In this document: positions 43,778 to 52,613 of the stretch, one piece after another
How the letters are laid out: each line of letters begins with the position of its first letter
How positions within the stretch are numbered: the stretch's first letter is position 1
NCBI RefSeq assembly: GCF_001463885.1
Contig: NZ_BBWQ01000015.1
Span: forward strand, 62,001-126,000
Reading direction: 5' to 3'
Source: Aureimonas altamirensis
GTDB taxonomy: Bacteria > Pseudomonadota > Alphaproteobacteria > Rhizobiales > Rhizobiaceae
Length of the DNA stretch: 64,000 nt
The notes under the pieces: model-generated
Database searches by the model: none
The model's input: the letters and a program-made list of their open reading frames with translations, nothing else
Told to the model about the DNA's origin: nothing
Program-made: the position numbers and the translations under genes

Positions 43778-44464
43778 ATGGTTTCGCATCCCGGCTTTCT
43801 GGTTACGGGCACGACCATCGGCGGAGCTGCCTTGGTGGCCGGCGTGGGCGGCATCGGCCGCCTCGCCACGGTGGGCGTCGACGGGCTGGACGGTTTCGTC
43901 GATGGCGAGAACGCCAGGCTGAACGCGTTCCTGACCCTTCACCGGGACGGCCGGGTGGTGATCCAGGTGCCGCAGGCGGAGACGGGGCAAGGCATCCATA
44001 CGGGCCTTGCCATGCTTGTCGCCGAAGAACTCGACATCCCCTTCGACGACAGGATCAGTGTCGTCGTCCCGACCAGGCGGCATGGCGCCTATGTCAACTG
44101 GATCAACGTCCTCCAGGTCCGACCCGCAGAAGCTGGCGGCCCGGCCGCCTGGGTAGAACGGCGCGCCCTTCGCCTGCTCGGCTTCCTATCGACGGCGGCG
44201 TCCTACTCCGCGATGGCGCTTTGGCATCCCATGCGCGTCGCCGGCGCCTCCGCACGTGAAATGCTGGTGGCTGCGGCTGCGAAGCGGCTCGGCCTTCCGG
44301 CCTCGCAACTGATGACGCGCAACGGCTTCGTCCACCATGAAGCCAGCGGCAAGCGCCTTTCCTACGGCGAGCTGGCGCATGAGGCAGCGGTGCTGAGCCC
44401 GCCGAGGGAGCCCGCGTTGCGGGCAGTCGCTGACGAGCGCACCCGCAGCATGCTCCCGGCCTGA
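43778..44464 (+). pseudogene. Truncated IorB-type molybdopterin-binding subunit
   Basis: A 228-codon frame matches only the N-terminal third of isoquinoline 1-oxidoreductase/aldehyde oxidase large subunits, normally 700-750 residues. Recognisable parts are LNAFLTLHRDGRVVIQVPQA followed by ETGQGIHTGLAMLVAEELDI, then GASAREMLVAAAAKRLGLPA and GKRLSYGELAHEAA. All molybdopterin-binding and catalytic regions beyond this point are absent, and the twin-arginine signal has decayed (SHPGFLVTG where SRRxFLVxG is usual). It starts two bases after the iorA remnant. It may still be transcribed from the promoter region with the OmpR-type sites. Confidence 0.75.
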
Positions 44465-44526
44465 GTGCTTATCCAACGTCTTCACCGGCGGGACCGTCCC
44501 GCCGAACAACCCGAAAGGACAGGAAA

Positions 44527-45480
44527 ATGGCGAACTGGAACACACGCAACATGCCTTCGCAGCACGGCCGCACCATTGTCGTGACAGGCACCGGCGGGCT
44601 TGCCTTCGAAGATGCGCTTGCCTTCGCAAAGGCGGGAGCGACGGTTGTCATGGCCGGTCGCAATCCGTCGAAGGGCAGGGCAGCCGTCGCCCGTATCGGC
44701 CAGGTGTCGCCGGGCGCAGCCGTACATTTCGAGGCGGTCGACCTTGCCGACCTTGCCTCGATCGCAGCCTTCGGCAAGCGGATGGCCTACCGGTACGACC
44801 GCGTCGACGTGCTGATCAACAATGCCGGTGTGATGACGCCCCCGACGCGCCAGATGACCGGCGATGGCCTGGAACTGCAGTTCGGCGTCAATTATCTTGG
44901 CCACTTCGCCCTGACCTGCCGCCTCCTGCCGCTGCTCAGAAGGTCCGATGCGCCGCGCGTGGTAACCCTGTCCAGTGTCGCTGCGCGCGCCGGGCAAATC
45001 GACCTCGAGGATCTCCAGTCGGAGCGGCTCTACCGCCCGATGAAGGCCTACGGGCAATCCAAGCTGGCCTGCCTGATGTTCGCCCTCGAATTGCAGCGCC
45101 GCAGCGACGAGGCCGGCTGGGGCATACGCAGCGTTGCCGCGCATCCCGGCGTCTCGCGCACCGATCTCCTGTTGAACGCTCCGGGCAGGTCCAGTTGGCA
45201 GGGTCTTGCGCGTTCTTACCTGTGGTTCCTGTTCCAGCCGGTTGCGCAGGGCGCGCTTCCCACGCTGTACGCGGCCACCTCCGCCTATACCCGTCCGGGG
45301 GCCTATTACGGGCCGAACGGCATGGGCGAGCTGCGGGGCCTGCCGACCGAGGCGAAGATCCCGCCCCAGGCGCTCGACACCAATGTCGCGCGCAGGCTCT
45401 GGGACATCTCGGAGGATCTTGCCGATCTGCGCTATGCCGAAGCGCCGCACTACGCCGACAACGCCCTGATGGTTGCCTGA
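44527..45480 (+). CDS. Short-chain dehydrogenase/reductase (retinol dehydrogenase-like)
   Basis: A 317-residue SDR of extended length. The NAD(P) motif is VVTGTGGLAFE near residue 18, one residue shorter than the usual TGxxxGxG; NNAG lies near residue 97, the catalytic Ser in VVTLSSVAARAG, and YGQSK carries the catalytic Tyr and Lys. It probably oxidises or reduces a hydrophobic alcohol or ketone. ATG 44527 follows AAAGGACAGG. It is closely related to the SDR at 48008-49063, and is coupled to a methyltransferase gene three bases downstream. A short perfect palindrome at 44486-44504 precedes it. Confidence 0.87.
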   Translation: MANWNTRNMPSQHGRTIVVTGTGGLAFEDALAFAKAGATVVMAGRNPSKGRAAVARIGQVSPGAAVHFEAVDLADLASIAAFGKRMAYRYDRVDVLINNAGVMTPPTRQMTGDGLELQFGVNYLGHFALTCRLLPLLRRSDAPRVVTLSSVAARAGQIDLEDLQSERLYRPMKAYGQSKLACLMFALELQRRSDEAGWGIRSVAAHPGVSRTDLLLNAPGRSSWQGLARSYLWFLFQPVAQGALPTLYAATSAYTRPGAYYGPNGMGELRGLPTEAKIPPQALDTNVARRLWDISEDLADLRYAEAPHYADNALMVA

Positions 45481-45483
45481 GCC

Positions 45484-46221
45484 ATGGAGCCGATCAACTC
45501 GCTGTTCGCGGGCATAGCCGCTCTCAACGCCTTCGGCCTGGTGGCGACGAGGCTAACCCTTCGCAGGGCGTCCGGCCTGTTTACGGATGCCGCAGGTCGC
45601 GCTTTGGCCATGTTGCCGGACATGAGGCCGGTGCGCGACGCCGGGCGCTTTCTGGCCGCCTGGCTGCGGGCGCCCCTTCGGGTTGCGGCAGTTGCCCCAT
45701 CCGGACGCGCTTTGTCGCGTCTGATGACCGCCGAGCTTTCCGGCAGTACCGGCCCGGTTGTCGAACTTGGCCCCGGGACGGGCTCTTTCACCCGGGCGAT
45801 GATCGCCAATGGCGTGCGCCAGGCGGATATAGCCCTAATCGAGTATGGCCCGGAGTTCAGCGCGTTGCTGGCCGAACGTTTTCCGCACGCGCAGATTCGT
45901 TGCATGGACGCCGCAAACCTTGGCACCGTCGACCTGTTCGCTGGCCGACTCTTCGGTGCGGTCGTCAGCGGGCTTCCGCTACTGTCCATGCCGAGGCGGC
46001 AGGTGGTGGCAATCCTGAAGGGATGCTTCGAGAGGCTGGAGCCCGAAGGCGCGCTTTACCAGTTCACCTACGGGCCGCGCTGCCCCGTTCCCAAAAGCAT
46101 GTTGGACCGCCTTGGCCTGGAGGCCGAACGGATCGGCGGCACCCTTGCCAACATTCCACCCGCTGCCGTCTACCGTATCCGCCGCCGCCGGCAGGAAACT
46201 CACGGCGCCGGATCGGCATGA
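45484..46221 (+). CDS. Class I SAM-dependent methyltransferase, phospholipid N-methyltransferase (PmtA)-like
   Basis: A 245-residue methyltransferase. An N-terminal hydrophobic/amphipathic segment (residues 1-40) precedes AWLRAPLRVAAVAPSGRAL and the SAM motif VVELGPGTGSFTRAM near residue 90; SGLPLLSMPRRQVVAIL is typical of the PmtA/KsgA-like phospholipid methyltransferases. It could methylate phosphatidylethanolamine or a related lipid at the membrane. It starts three bases after the SDR stop. Whether it makes phosphatidylcholine cannot be told from sequence. Confidence 0.8.
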   Translation: MEPINSLFAGIAALNAFGLVATRLTLRRASGLFTDAAGRALAMLPDMRPVRDAGRFLAAWLRAPLRVAAVAPSGRALSRLMTAELSGSTGPVVELGPGTGSFTRAMIANGVRQADIALIEYGPEFSALLAERFPHAQIRCMDAANLGTVDLFAGRLFGAVVSGLPLLSMPRRQVVAILKGCFERLEPEGALYQFTYGPRCPVPKSMLDRLGLEAERIGGTLANIPPAAVYRIRRRRQETHGAGSA

Positions 46222-46314
46222 ACGGTCTGGCCCCTCCGATCCCGCACGGGCATGCCCACCGTTGACCTGCAATGTCTATCCCGGCGGCCGCCTTCGACAA
46301 GGCGGCCAATGCCG

Positions 46315-47781
46315 TTATGTGCCACAGAAAGTCCGGTAGGGCTGTGTGGGCGTTGGCGGGGCAGCATCATAGTCCGGGCTCGCCTCGTAAGGCGCGGACA
46401 ACACGCTGAACAGCTTCTCGAACGGCTTGAGATCGCCTTCGCTGGCCGCGGCCAGTACGGTTTCGACGAGGTGATTGCGCGGTATGATCGCCGGATTGAC
46501 GCGGTCCATCGCACGCCGGCGTGCTCCCGGCTCCGTCGGCTCCTGATCAAGGCGCGCACGCCAGCCATTCGCCCAGTCGACGAAGACGCCGGGATCGTCG
46601 AACAGGGCGGCGACAGCGTCGATCGCGTCGGTGTCTTCGGCGGCGCGGCCAAGCCGCCTGAACGTCAGGGTGAAGTCCGCCCTCTGCTGCGCCATCCGCT
46701 CCAGAAGCGTCTCGATCAGGGCCGCGTCGCCCTCGCGCTGCGTGTGCAGGCCCAGCTTTGCGCCGAAACCTGCAAGATAGGCCGCTTTGAACGTCTCCGC
46801 GAAGCCATCCAGAATGCGGTAGGCTTCTTCCACGGTCGCATCCCCGCCAGTGTCGAAGAGCGGCAGCAGGCATTCCGCAAGACGCGCCAGGTTCCATTTC
46901 GCGATCATCGGCTGGTTGGCAAAGGCATAGCGCCCGTTGCGATCGATGGATGAAAAGACGGCGGCCGGGTCGTAGGCATCCAGGAATGCGCAGGGCCCGT
47001 AGTCGATCGTCTCGCCGGAGATCGACATGTTGTCGGTGTTCATGACGCCATGCACGAAACCGACCTGCATCCACTGCGCCACCAGCCGGGCCTGACGCTT
47101 GCAGACGCCTTGCAGAAGGGCCTGATAGGGGTTCCCCGCGTCTGCCGCCTCCGGGTCGTGTCGGGCAATGACGTAGTCGGCCAGGCGGCGAACGGACTCG
47201 TGGTCGCCACGCGCCGCGAAGAACTGGAACGTGCCGATGCGCACATGGCTGGATGCAACGCGCGTCAGCACCGCGCCCGGCAAGACCTGCTCCCGGTACA
47301 CGGCCTCTCCGGTGGTGACGGCCGCGAGGGCGCGGGTCGTCGGCACGCGAAGGGCGGCCATTGCCTCGCTGACGAGATACTCGCGCAGGACAGGGCCAAG
47401 GGCCGCGCGTCCGTCGCCGCTGCGCGAAAAGGGGGTCGGGCCGGAGCCCTTCAACTGGATGTCGCGGCGGTGTCCATTGATGTCGACCACCTCTCCAAGA
47501 AGGATGGCCCGCCCATCGCCGAGTTGCGGAACGAAATTGCCGAACTGGTGCCCCGCATAGGCTGCAGCAAGTGGTTCCGCGCCTTCGGGAAGCTCGTTGC
47601 CGGCAAGGATGCGTGCGCCTTCATCTGTCGCAAGGGCTTCGGGGTCGAGGCCCAGCTCTTCGGCAAGCGGGCGGTTGAGCAACAGAAGCTGCGGCTGTTC
47701 GACGACGGTCGGATGGGTCCGGCGATGGAAGCTGGGGCCCAGCCGGGCATAGCTGTTATCGAACGAGAAATGTCGGGTCAT
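46315..47781 (-). CDS. selO: SelO/YdiU pseudokinase-fold protein AMPylator
   Basis: A 488-residue SelO protein. Characteristic parts are FDNSYARLGPSFHRR at the N-terminus, AYAGHQFGNFVPQLGDGRAI near residue 70, the phosphate-binding QLKGSGPTPFSRSGDGRAAL near residue 108, and the active-site GVMNTDNMSISGETIDYGPC near residue 240. It transfers AMP to protein Ser/Thr/Tyr during redox stress. The C-terminus ends YRTFCGT, placing a Cys where eukaryotic SelO has selenocysteine. It is a monocistronic leftward gene converging on the methyltransferase. Confidence 0.95.
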   Translation of the reverse strand: MTRHFSFDNSYARLGPSFHRRTHPTVVEQPQLLLLNRPLAEELGLDPEALATDEGARILAGNELPEGAEPLAAAYAGHQFGNFVPQLGDGRAILLGEVVDINGHRRDIQLKGSGPTPFSRSGDGRAALGPVLREYLVSEAMAALRVPTTRALAAVTTGEAVYREQVLPGAVLTRVASSHVRIGTFQFFAARGDHESVRRLADYVIARHDPEAADAGNPYQALLQGVCKRQARLVAQWMQVGFVHGVMNTDNMSISGETIDYGPCAFLDAYDPAAVFSSIDRNGRYAFANQPMIAKWNLARLAECLLPLFDTGGDATVEEAYRILDGFAETFKAAYLAGFGAKLGLHTQREGDAALIETLLERMAQQRADFTLTFRRLGRAAEDTDAIDAVAALFDDPGVFVDWANGWRARLDQEPTEPGARRRAMDRVNPAIIPRNHLVETVLAAASEGDLKPFEKLFSVLSAPYEASPDYDAAPPTPTQPYRTFCGT

Positions 47782-48007
47782 GGGTTTCGCACCGCTTTCC
47801 TGGCGTCGCCGATCGGCATCGGCGGCCTCGACACCGCAGATGGTGTGTCGAACTCGAATTTCGAGGGGAAGGCCGTCCGGCTTCCATTCGCAGCTTGCTG
47901 CGTCTTGTGAACGCGAAGCATCGGCCGCGGTGAGGGGATCACCGGGCCGACGCTCAGCTTAAGGCGTTACGCGCAGGGCCGACCCTGCTTGCCTGAACGC
48001 TCTCGCG

Positions 48008-49063
48008 TTACAGGGGAAACTGCGTACCGGTGAGCGCTTCCGTGATGGTCCAGAGGCGAGCAGCGGCCTCGGCATCGTTGGCCACAGCGGGGACGGTCGC
48101 CAGACCGACCGGGCCGCTGATTTCATTTTCGCCGGTCGGGCCGTAATAGGCTCCGCCTTCCGCTTCGGGCGCGGTGGCTGCGTACAGCGCAGGCAGGGCG
48201 CCCTGTGCGGCTGTCTGGTAGTTTGCGCGGTTGCTGGCCCATTGGCGTCCCTGCGGGCTTTCCAGGCCGGGACCGCGCGCAACCAGTTCTGTCACCGCAA
48301 TGCCGGGATGGGCGGCGATGCTCTGGATGCCCCACCCGGCGTCGTTGCTGCGCCTCTGTAATTCGAACGCGAATTTCAGGCAGGCGATCTTGGATTGGGC
48401 ATAGGCCGCATATGGGTCGTAGGACGCCGTCGATTGAAGATCGTCGAAATTGATGCTGCCGCGGTGCACCGCCACGCTGGACATGGTCACGACCCGTGGG
48501 GCGTCGCTATTGCGCAGCAGCGGCAGCAATTCGGCCGTCAACACGAAGTGGCCGGCGTAATTGATGGCGAACTGCATCTCCATGCCGTCCGCCGAGGTGC
48601 CGCGTTCGGCCGGCGCCATGATCGCGGCGTTGTTGATCAATCCGTCGAGGCGGGGCAGCGTCGCATTGAGCCGCTCTCCAAGGGCCCGCACCGAGGCGAG
48701 ATCGGCAAGGTCGAATGCCTCGAACCGGACCTGAGCACCCGGAACCTCTTCCTGGATGCGCTGGATCGTCTCCTGCCCACGCTGGGGGTTGCGCGCCGCG
48801 ATGATAACTTGCGCGCCAGCGGCAGCCAGCGCCTTTGCGCCCTCGTACCCCATGCCGCTCGTTCCGCCGGTCACGACGAAGATGCGCCCTTCCTGCGACG
48901 GGATGTCGGCGGCGCTCCACTCGGGATCGGGCCGGTTCTCGGCAAGCGAGCTGCCGGTGGTCAATACGGAGCCGAGCAGAATGCCGAGCGCCGCAAGGCC
49001 GACGCGCCATTTGCTTCCGGGGGTCGGGGTGCCGGCGTCATGCCTGTGATTCAACAGTGTCAT
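48008..49063 (-). CDS. SDR family oxidoreductase with N-terminal signal peptide
   Basis: A 351-residue protein. Residues 1-43 form a Sec-type signal or anchor (WRVGLAALGILLGSVLTTGS, then SSLAEN), followed by a full SDR domain: VVTGGTSGMGYEG near residue 64, NNAAIM near residue 143, VVTMSSVAVHRG and the catalytic YAQSK. It is a paralogue of the SDR at 44527, sharing LLPLLRNSDAPRVVT and ELQRRSNDAGWGIQSIAAHP-like stretches. An exported NAD(P)-dependent enzyme is unexpected, because these cofactors are cytoplasmic. ATG 49063 has AGAAGG eight bases upstream. It lies downstream of the transporter gene in a leftward unit. Confidence 0.87.
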   Translation of the reverse strand: MTLLNHRHDAGTPTPGSKWRVGLAALGILLGSVLTTGSSLAENRPDPEWSAADIPSQEGRIFVVTGGTSGMGYEGAKALAAAGAQVIIAARNPQRGQETIQRIQEEVPGAQVRFEAFDLADLASVRALGERLNATLPRLDGLINNAAIMAPAERGTSADGMEMQFAINYAGHFVLTAELLPLLRNSDAPRVVTMSSVAVHRGSINFDDLQSTASYDPYAAYAQSKIACLKFAFELQRRSNDAGWGIQSIAAHPGIAVTELVARGPGLESPQGRQWASNRANYQTAAQGALPALYAATAPEAEGGAYYGPTGENEISGPVGLATVPAVANDAEAAARLWTITEALTGTQFPL

Positions 49064-49119
49064 TCATGCATCCTTCTCTTGGGTTCTGGATCTGGGTTGG
49101 GGAAGGTGCCGCAGCGCGG

Positions 49120-50451
49120 TCAGCGCACCGGCAAGGGGAGTGCGGAAGGTTCGGCATCGGGCTGCCGCGTCTGGGCGCGGCCCAGCCACAGGCCAAGGGC
49201 CGCCCAGGCAATCGCCATGGGCACGACCACGCCGACAAGGCTGCCGAGGGCCAGCCCCATCCGGCCGAGGGCGCCTTCGGTCTGCGCACCGACGACGTCG
49301 CCGGCGCGGTAGACGAACGTGTCCACGAAAGCCTTGGCCTTGTACTTGTCTTCGCGGCTGACCGCCGTGAACAGGGCTTCACGCGCCGGGCGGGTGATGC
49401 CCCGCTGGATTGCGCGGCTTGTCGCCTCGAGCAGGATGAGCACCGAGAACGAGCCGTAGATCGCCAGTCCGACGAAGCCGAGCGCGGTTGCCACGGGCAG
49501 TATGGCCAGCGCCACGCCCAGTCCGAAGCGCTGGATGATCTTTCCGGTCAGCGTCAGTTGCAGACCCAGAACCGCCACCTGCGTCCACATGTCGATACTG
49601 CCGAAGAGGGCGGCGCGCGCATCGGTACCGTCTGCAACCGCGGCAACCATTTGCAGGCGGGTGAAGTAGATGATGCTGGTGATCACCGTCATCAGCATGA
49701 TGTAGACGGCGATGCCGCTGAGATACGGCGACCGAAACACCGCCGACAGGCCGGCGAAGGCACTGCCGCCCACATGCTCGTTCCGCTCGATGCGCGGGGC
49801 GGCACCGCTGGCGAGCACGTCTTTCCTGTCCGGCGCCATGCGCAGAAGCTGTCGGGCCGCCACGAGGGCAATCAACAGAAAGCCGCCGGCAACCAGAAGC
49901 AGGTTCGGCGTGCCCAGCGGCGCGGCCAGTTGCGAGGTGAGCCAGGGTCCGAAGATGGCGCCGAAGGTACCGCCGACTGAAATCACCGAGAAAAAGCGCT
50001 TGCCCTGATCGGTCGTGAAACGGTCGGCCAACAGAGCCCAGAACACCATCGTGGCGAACAGGTTGAAGACGCTGAACCAGACATAGAAGACCTGGCCGCT
50101 GCCCTGGCCAATGGCGCTGGGCGCAAAGGTAAGCAGGGCCCAGAAGCCGACCAGGCTCGCTACGAAGAAGCCATAGGTCGCCCCGATGAACTGCAAGGGT
50201 TTGAAACGGCTAACCAGCCAGCCGAACATCGGGTTGACCGCAAGCGTAACGAGTGCCGTGCCGAGGAAAAGCCAGCGGATGCTTTCGATTCCGCGTTCCA
50301 TGCCCAGCGCGTCGCGCGCCGGACGCAGCACCATCAGCGCCGTCAGAACGCAGAAGAAGAACAGCGCTGCCACGAGCACCGGCCCAATCTCGCTGCGGCG
50401 AACATTGAAGATGGATCGAAAGACGCGCAGGCGTCTGGCTGCCGATGTCAT
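49120..50451 (-). CDS. NTP/NDP exchange-type (Npt1/Npt2-like) membrane transporter
   Basis: A 443-residue protein with about 12 membrane helices. The helix 1 region ALFFFCVLTALMVLRPARDA and the loop GWLVSRFKP match the MFS-like group annotated as NTP/NDP exchange transporters in free-living bacteria, distantly related to intracellular-parasite ATP/ADP translocases. The substrate is not assured; it might be another phosphorylated or anionic compound. ATG 50451 was chosen because the longer frame adds a non-membrane, Cys/Arg-rich leader. An OmpR-type direct repeat lies 174 bp upstream. It precedes the signal-bearing SDR gene on the same strand by 56 bases. Confidence 0.72.
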   Translation of the reverse strand: MTSAARRLRVFRSIFNVRRSEIGPVLVAALFFFCVLTALMVLRPARDALGMERGIESIRWLFLGTALVTLAVNPMFGWLVSRFKPLQFIGATYGFFVASLVGFWALLTFAPSAIGQGSGQVFYVWFSVFNLFATMVFWALLADRFTTDQGKRFFSVISVGGTFGAIFGPWLTSQLAAPLGTPNLLLVAGGFLLIALVAARQLLRMAPDRKDVLASGAAPRIERNEHVGGSAFAGLSAVFRSPYLSGIAVYIMLMTVITSIIYFTRLQMVAAVADGTDARAALFGSIDMWTQVAVLGLQLTLTGKIIQRFGLGVALAILPVATALGFVGLAIYGSFSVLILLEATSRAIQRGITRPAREALFTAVSREDKYKAKAFVDTFVYRAGDVVGAQTEGALGRMGLALGSLVGVVVPMAIAWAALGLWLGRAQTRQPDAEPSALPLPVR

Positions 50452-50624
50452 GGGTCGCCTCGAAGAAGAGGTGTCCGGCCTCCTTTTGCAGGCGGGAAGG
50501 ACACTTGCCTTTGTTTCGAGGGAATGAACTAAACGGCCACTGTCGCGCCTCTGTGCCGCGCATGTCTTGAATTGTACGCAAATGCACCCGGCAGTCCTGC
50601 AACGCCGTGAAACTTCGGGCACCC

Positions 50625-50640
50625 GTTACAAGCGGTTACA
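50625..50640 (-). promoter_or_regulatory. OmpR-type direct repeat matching the sites at 43511-43578
   Basis: On the minus strand the sequence is TGTAAC-CGCT-TGTAAC, differing from TGTATC-CGAT-TGTATC at 43511 by three bases and sharing its ten-base period. It lies in the 445-bp gap (50452-50896) upstream of the transporter gene. The rest of that gap holds no credible gene; two short frames there look like chance. Confidence 0.6.
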
Positions 50641-50896
50641 CTTTAGCGGAGAGGCGCACGGCGATCGGAGGCCACCCTTGCAGCGCGCTGTCGCAATCGC
50701 GGCGAGGATGTCTTCCACGATCGCACGGCAGGAAAAGGTGCGTCCGCTGTTGCCGACGATGCGAAACGCAATGCGCTGCCACGCGCAGCAACGCAGAAAC
50801 AGCCCCTGAGGCAACGCCTGAGAGGCTTCAGGTTCGATGAACCTGGCGATCACATGATTCTATGACAAGGAAGCGCTTATAAAGAAGGAGATCGAA

Positions 50897-50971
<75 letters not shown>

Positions 50972-51051
50972 ATTCGATGGAGCGGCATAGACCATAGGGC
51001 CGCCGTCCGGTCAAGTGATTCCGAGGCCACTTTTCGGCCCCGGATAAAAAA

Positions 51052-51417
51052 TCATGCGGCGTCCTGCAGCAGCTTGCCGACCTCTTCAACCAGCTCGCGA
51101 AGATGGAACGGCTTGGACAGGATCTTGGCGTCCTTGGGAGCCTTGGAATCGGGGTTCAACGCCACCGCTGCAAAGCCTGTGATGAACATCACCTTCAGGT
51201 CCGGATCCAGCTCCGTGGCCCGGCGGGCCAGCTCGATCCCGTCCATCTCCGGCATGACGATGTCGGTCAGTAGCAGGGAGAACGGCTCTTCCCGCAGACG
51301 CTCGTAGGCGCTGGCGCCGTTGTCGTAAGACGTTACCTCGTACCCGGCCTTCTCCAGCGCCTTGGCGAGGAAACGCCGCATGTCGTTGTCGTCTTCGGCC
51401 AGCAGAATCTTCGACAT
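51052..51417 (-). CDS. cpdR: CpdR single-domain response regulator
   Basis: A 121-residue receiver domain with no output domain. The acidic pair is in ILLAEDDNDMRRF, phospho-acceptor Asp52 in LLLTDIVMPEMDG, and Lys in ILSKPFHLREL. CpdR recruits ClpXP to degrade cell-cycle regulators such as CtrA and is controlled by CckA-ChpT. ATG 51417 gives the normal CpdR N-terminus. The order cpdR, N-formylglutamate amidohydrolase (divergent), hisN is characteristic of Rhizobiales. Confidence 0.93.
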   Translation of the reverse strand: MSKILLAEDDNDMRRFLAKALEKAGYEVTSYDNGASAYERLREEPFSLLLTDIVMPEMDGIELARRATELDPDLKVMFITGFAAVALNPDSKAPKDAKILSKPFHLRELVEEVGKLLQDAA

Positions 51418-51524
51418 TGCCTTTTCCCGTTGGGCCGGCCATCGGCCGGCAGGTGACGGATTGTATAGCCTCCGCACCTGACATTAGATAGACGATGTAG
51501 CCTGTGCGAAGCCAGTGGGTGAGT

Positions 51525-52436
51525 ATGACGATCGCGGGAAATGACGTGCCTTACTTCGAAACCTCGGCCGGGCCGTGCCCGGCGTTCGAGGTTCTGGGGC
51601 CGTCGCGCCAGACCGTGCCGCTGGTCTTCTGCTCGCCGCACAGCGGCAGGGCGTACCCCGCCGACTTCATCGCCCTGTCGCGGTTGAAGGGCGACGCCGT
51701 CCGCCGCTCCGAAGACCTGTTCGTCGACCGTCTCTTCGACTTCGTCCCCGAGATCGGCGCGCCGCTGCTGGTGGCACGCTTTCCGCGCGCCTACCTGGAC
51801 CTCAACCGCGAGCCCTACGAGCTCGATCCGGCCATGTTCGACGGCGAGCTGCCGGCCCATGTCAACGCCGTGTCACCACGCGTTGCGGGCGGGCTCGGCA
51901 CCATTCCGCGCATCGTCGCAGAGCGCCAGGAAATCTATAATGGCCGCCTGTCGGCCGCAGAGGGCCTCGGCCGCATAAACCGCATTTACTTTCCCTTCCA
52001 TCGCCAGCTCGCGCAGCTCGTGGAAGCGACGGTGCAGCGGTTCGGCATGGCGGTGCTGGTGGATTGTCACTCCATGCCGTCTTCGGTGCGGCCGCTTCCC
52101 GGCAACCGGCGGCCGGACATGGTTGTCGGCGACCGGTTCGGCACCAGCGCCGATGCGCGCTACGTTGCCGCGGCCATGACAGAGCTGCGCAGCCTCGGCT
52201 ACGACGTCGTGCGCAACAAGCCCTATGCCGGCGGCTATATAACCGAGCATTACGGCAGGCCGCGCAACAACGTCCACGCCATCCAGATCGAGATCAGCCG
52301 GGGCCTTTACGCCGACGAGGCCGCCTTTGTGCCCTCGAACGGCTTCGCCCGCATGCACGACAATCTCCGCCGTTTCGTTGAAGCCTTCGCCGCCGACCTC
52401 GCAGCCGAGGCGTCGCGGCCGGCCGCAGCCGAATAG
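51525..52436 (+). CDS. N-formylglutamate amidohydrolase family protein
   Basis: A 303-residue hydrolase of the FGase family. Elements are FCSPHSGRAYP near residue 36, FPRAYLDLNREPYELDP near residue 86, LVDCHSMPS near residue 180, with a metal-binding His, and HYGRPRNNVHAIQIEISRG near residue 242. It cleaves N-formylglutamate or another N-acyl amino acid to the free amino acid. ATG 51525 is used; an upstream in-frame GTG (51504) has no better ribosome site. Other histidine-utilisation genes are absent, so the physiological substrate may not be a histidine product. Confidence 0.9.
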   Translation: MTIAGNDVPYFETSAGPCPAFEVLGPSRQTVPLVFCSPHSGRAYPADFIALSRLKGDAVRRSEDLFVDRLFDFVPEIGAPLLVARFPRAYLDLNREPYELDPAMFDGELPAHVNAVSPRVAGGLGTIPRIVAERQEIYNGRLSAAEGLGRINRIYFPFHRQLAQLVEATVQRFGMAVLVDCHSMPSSVRPLPGNRRPDMVVGDRFGTSADARYVAAAMTELRSLGYDVVRNKPYAGGYITEHYGRPRNNVHAIQIEISRGLYADEAAFVPSNGFARMHDNLRRFVEAFAADLAAEASRPAAAE

Positions 52437-52613
52437 GCAAAAAAATACCGCGCGACGCGAAAGCGTGGCGCGGCCAAGTCTTGGGAGGAAACGCCCGAAA
52501 AGGGCGCCGACAAATCGCTTTGTCGCGTTGCAATATAATGATGCGATGCGACATCTGTCAAGAATCGTACTATTGACGCGCGAAGCATTCACCACTCTTC
52601 GGGGCCGCCCATC

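Noticed and set aside
50567..50809. 80-codon rightward frame upstream of tRNA-Val
   Set aside because: Composition is unlike protein, no ribosome site, and it covers the OmpR-type repeat.
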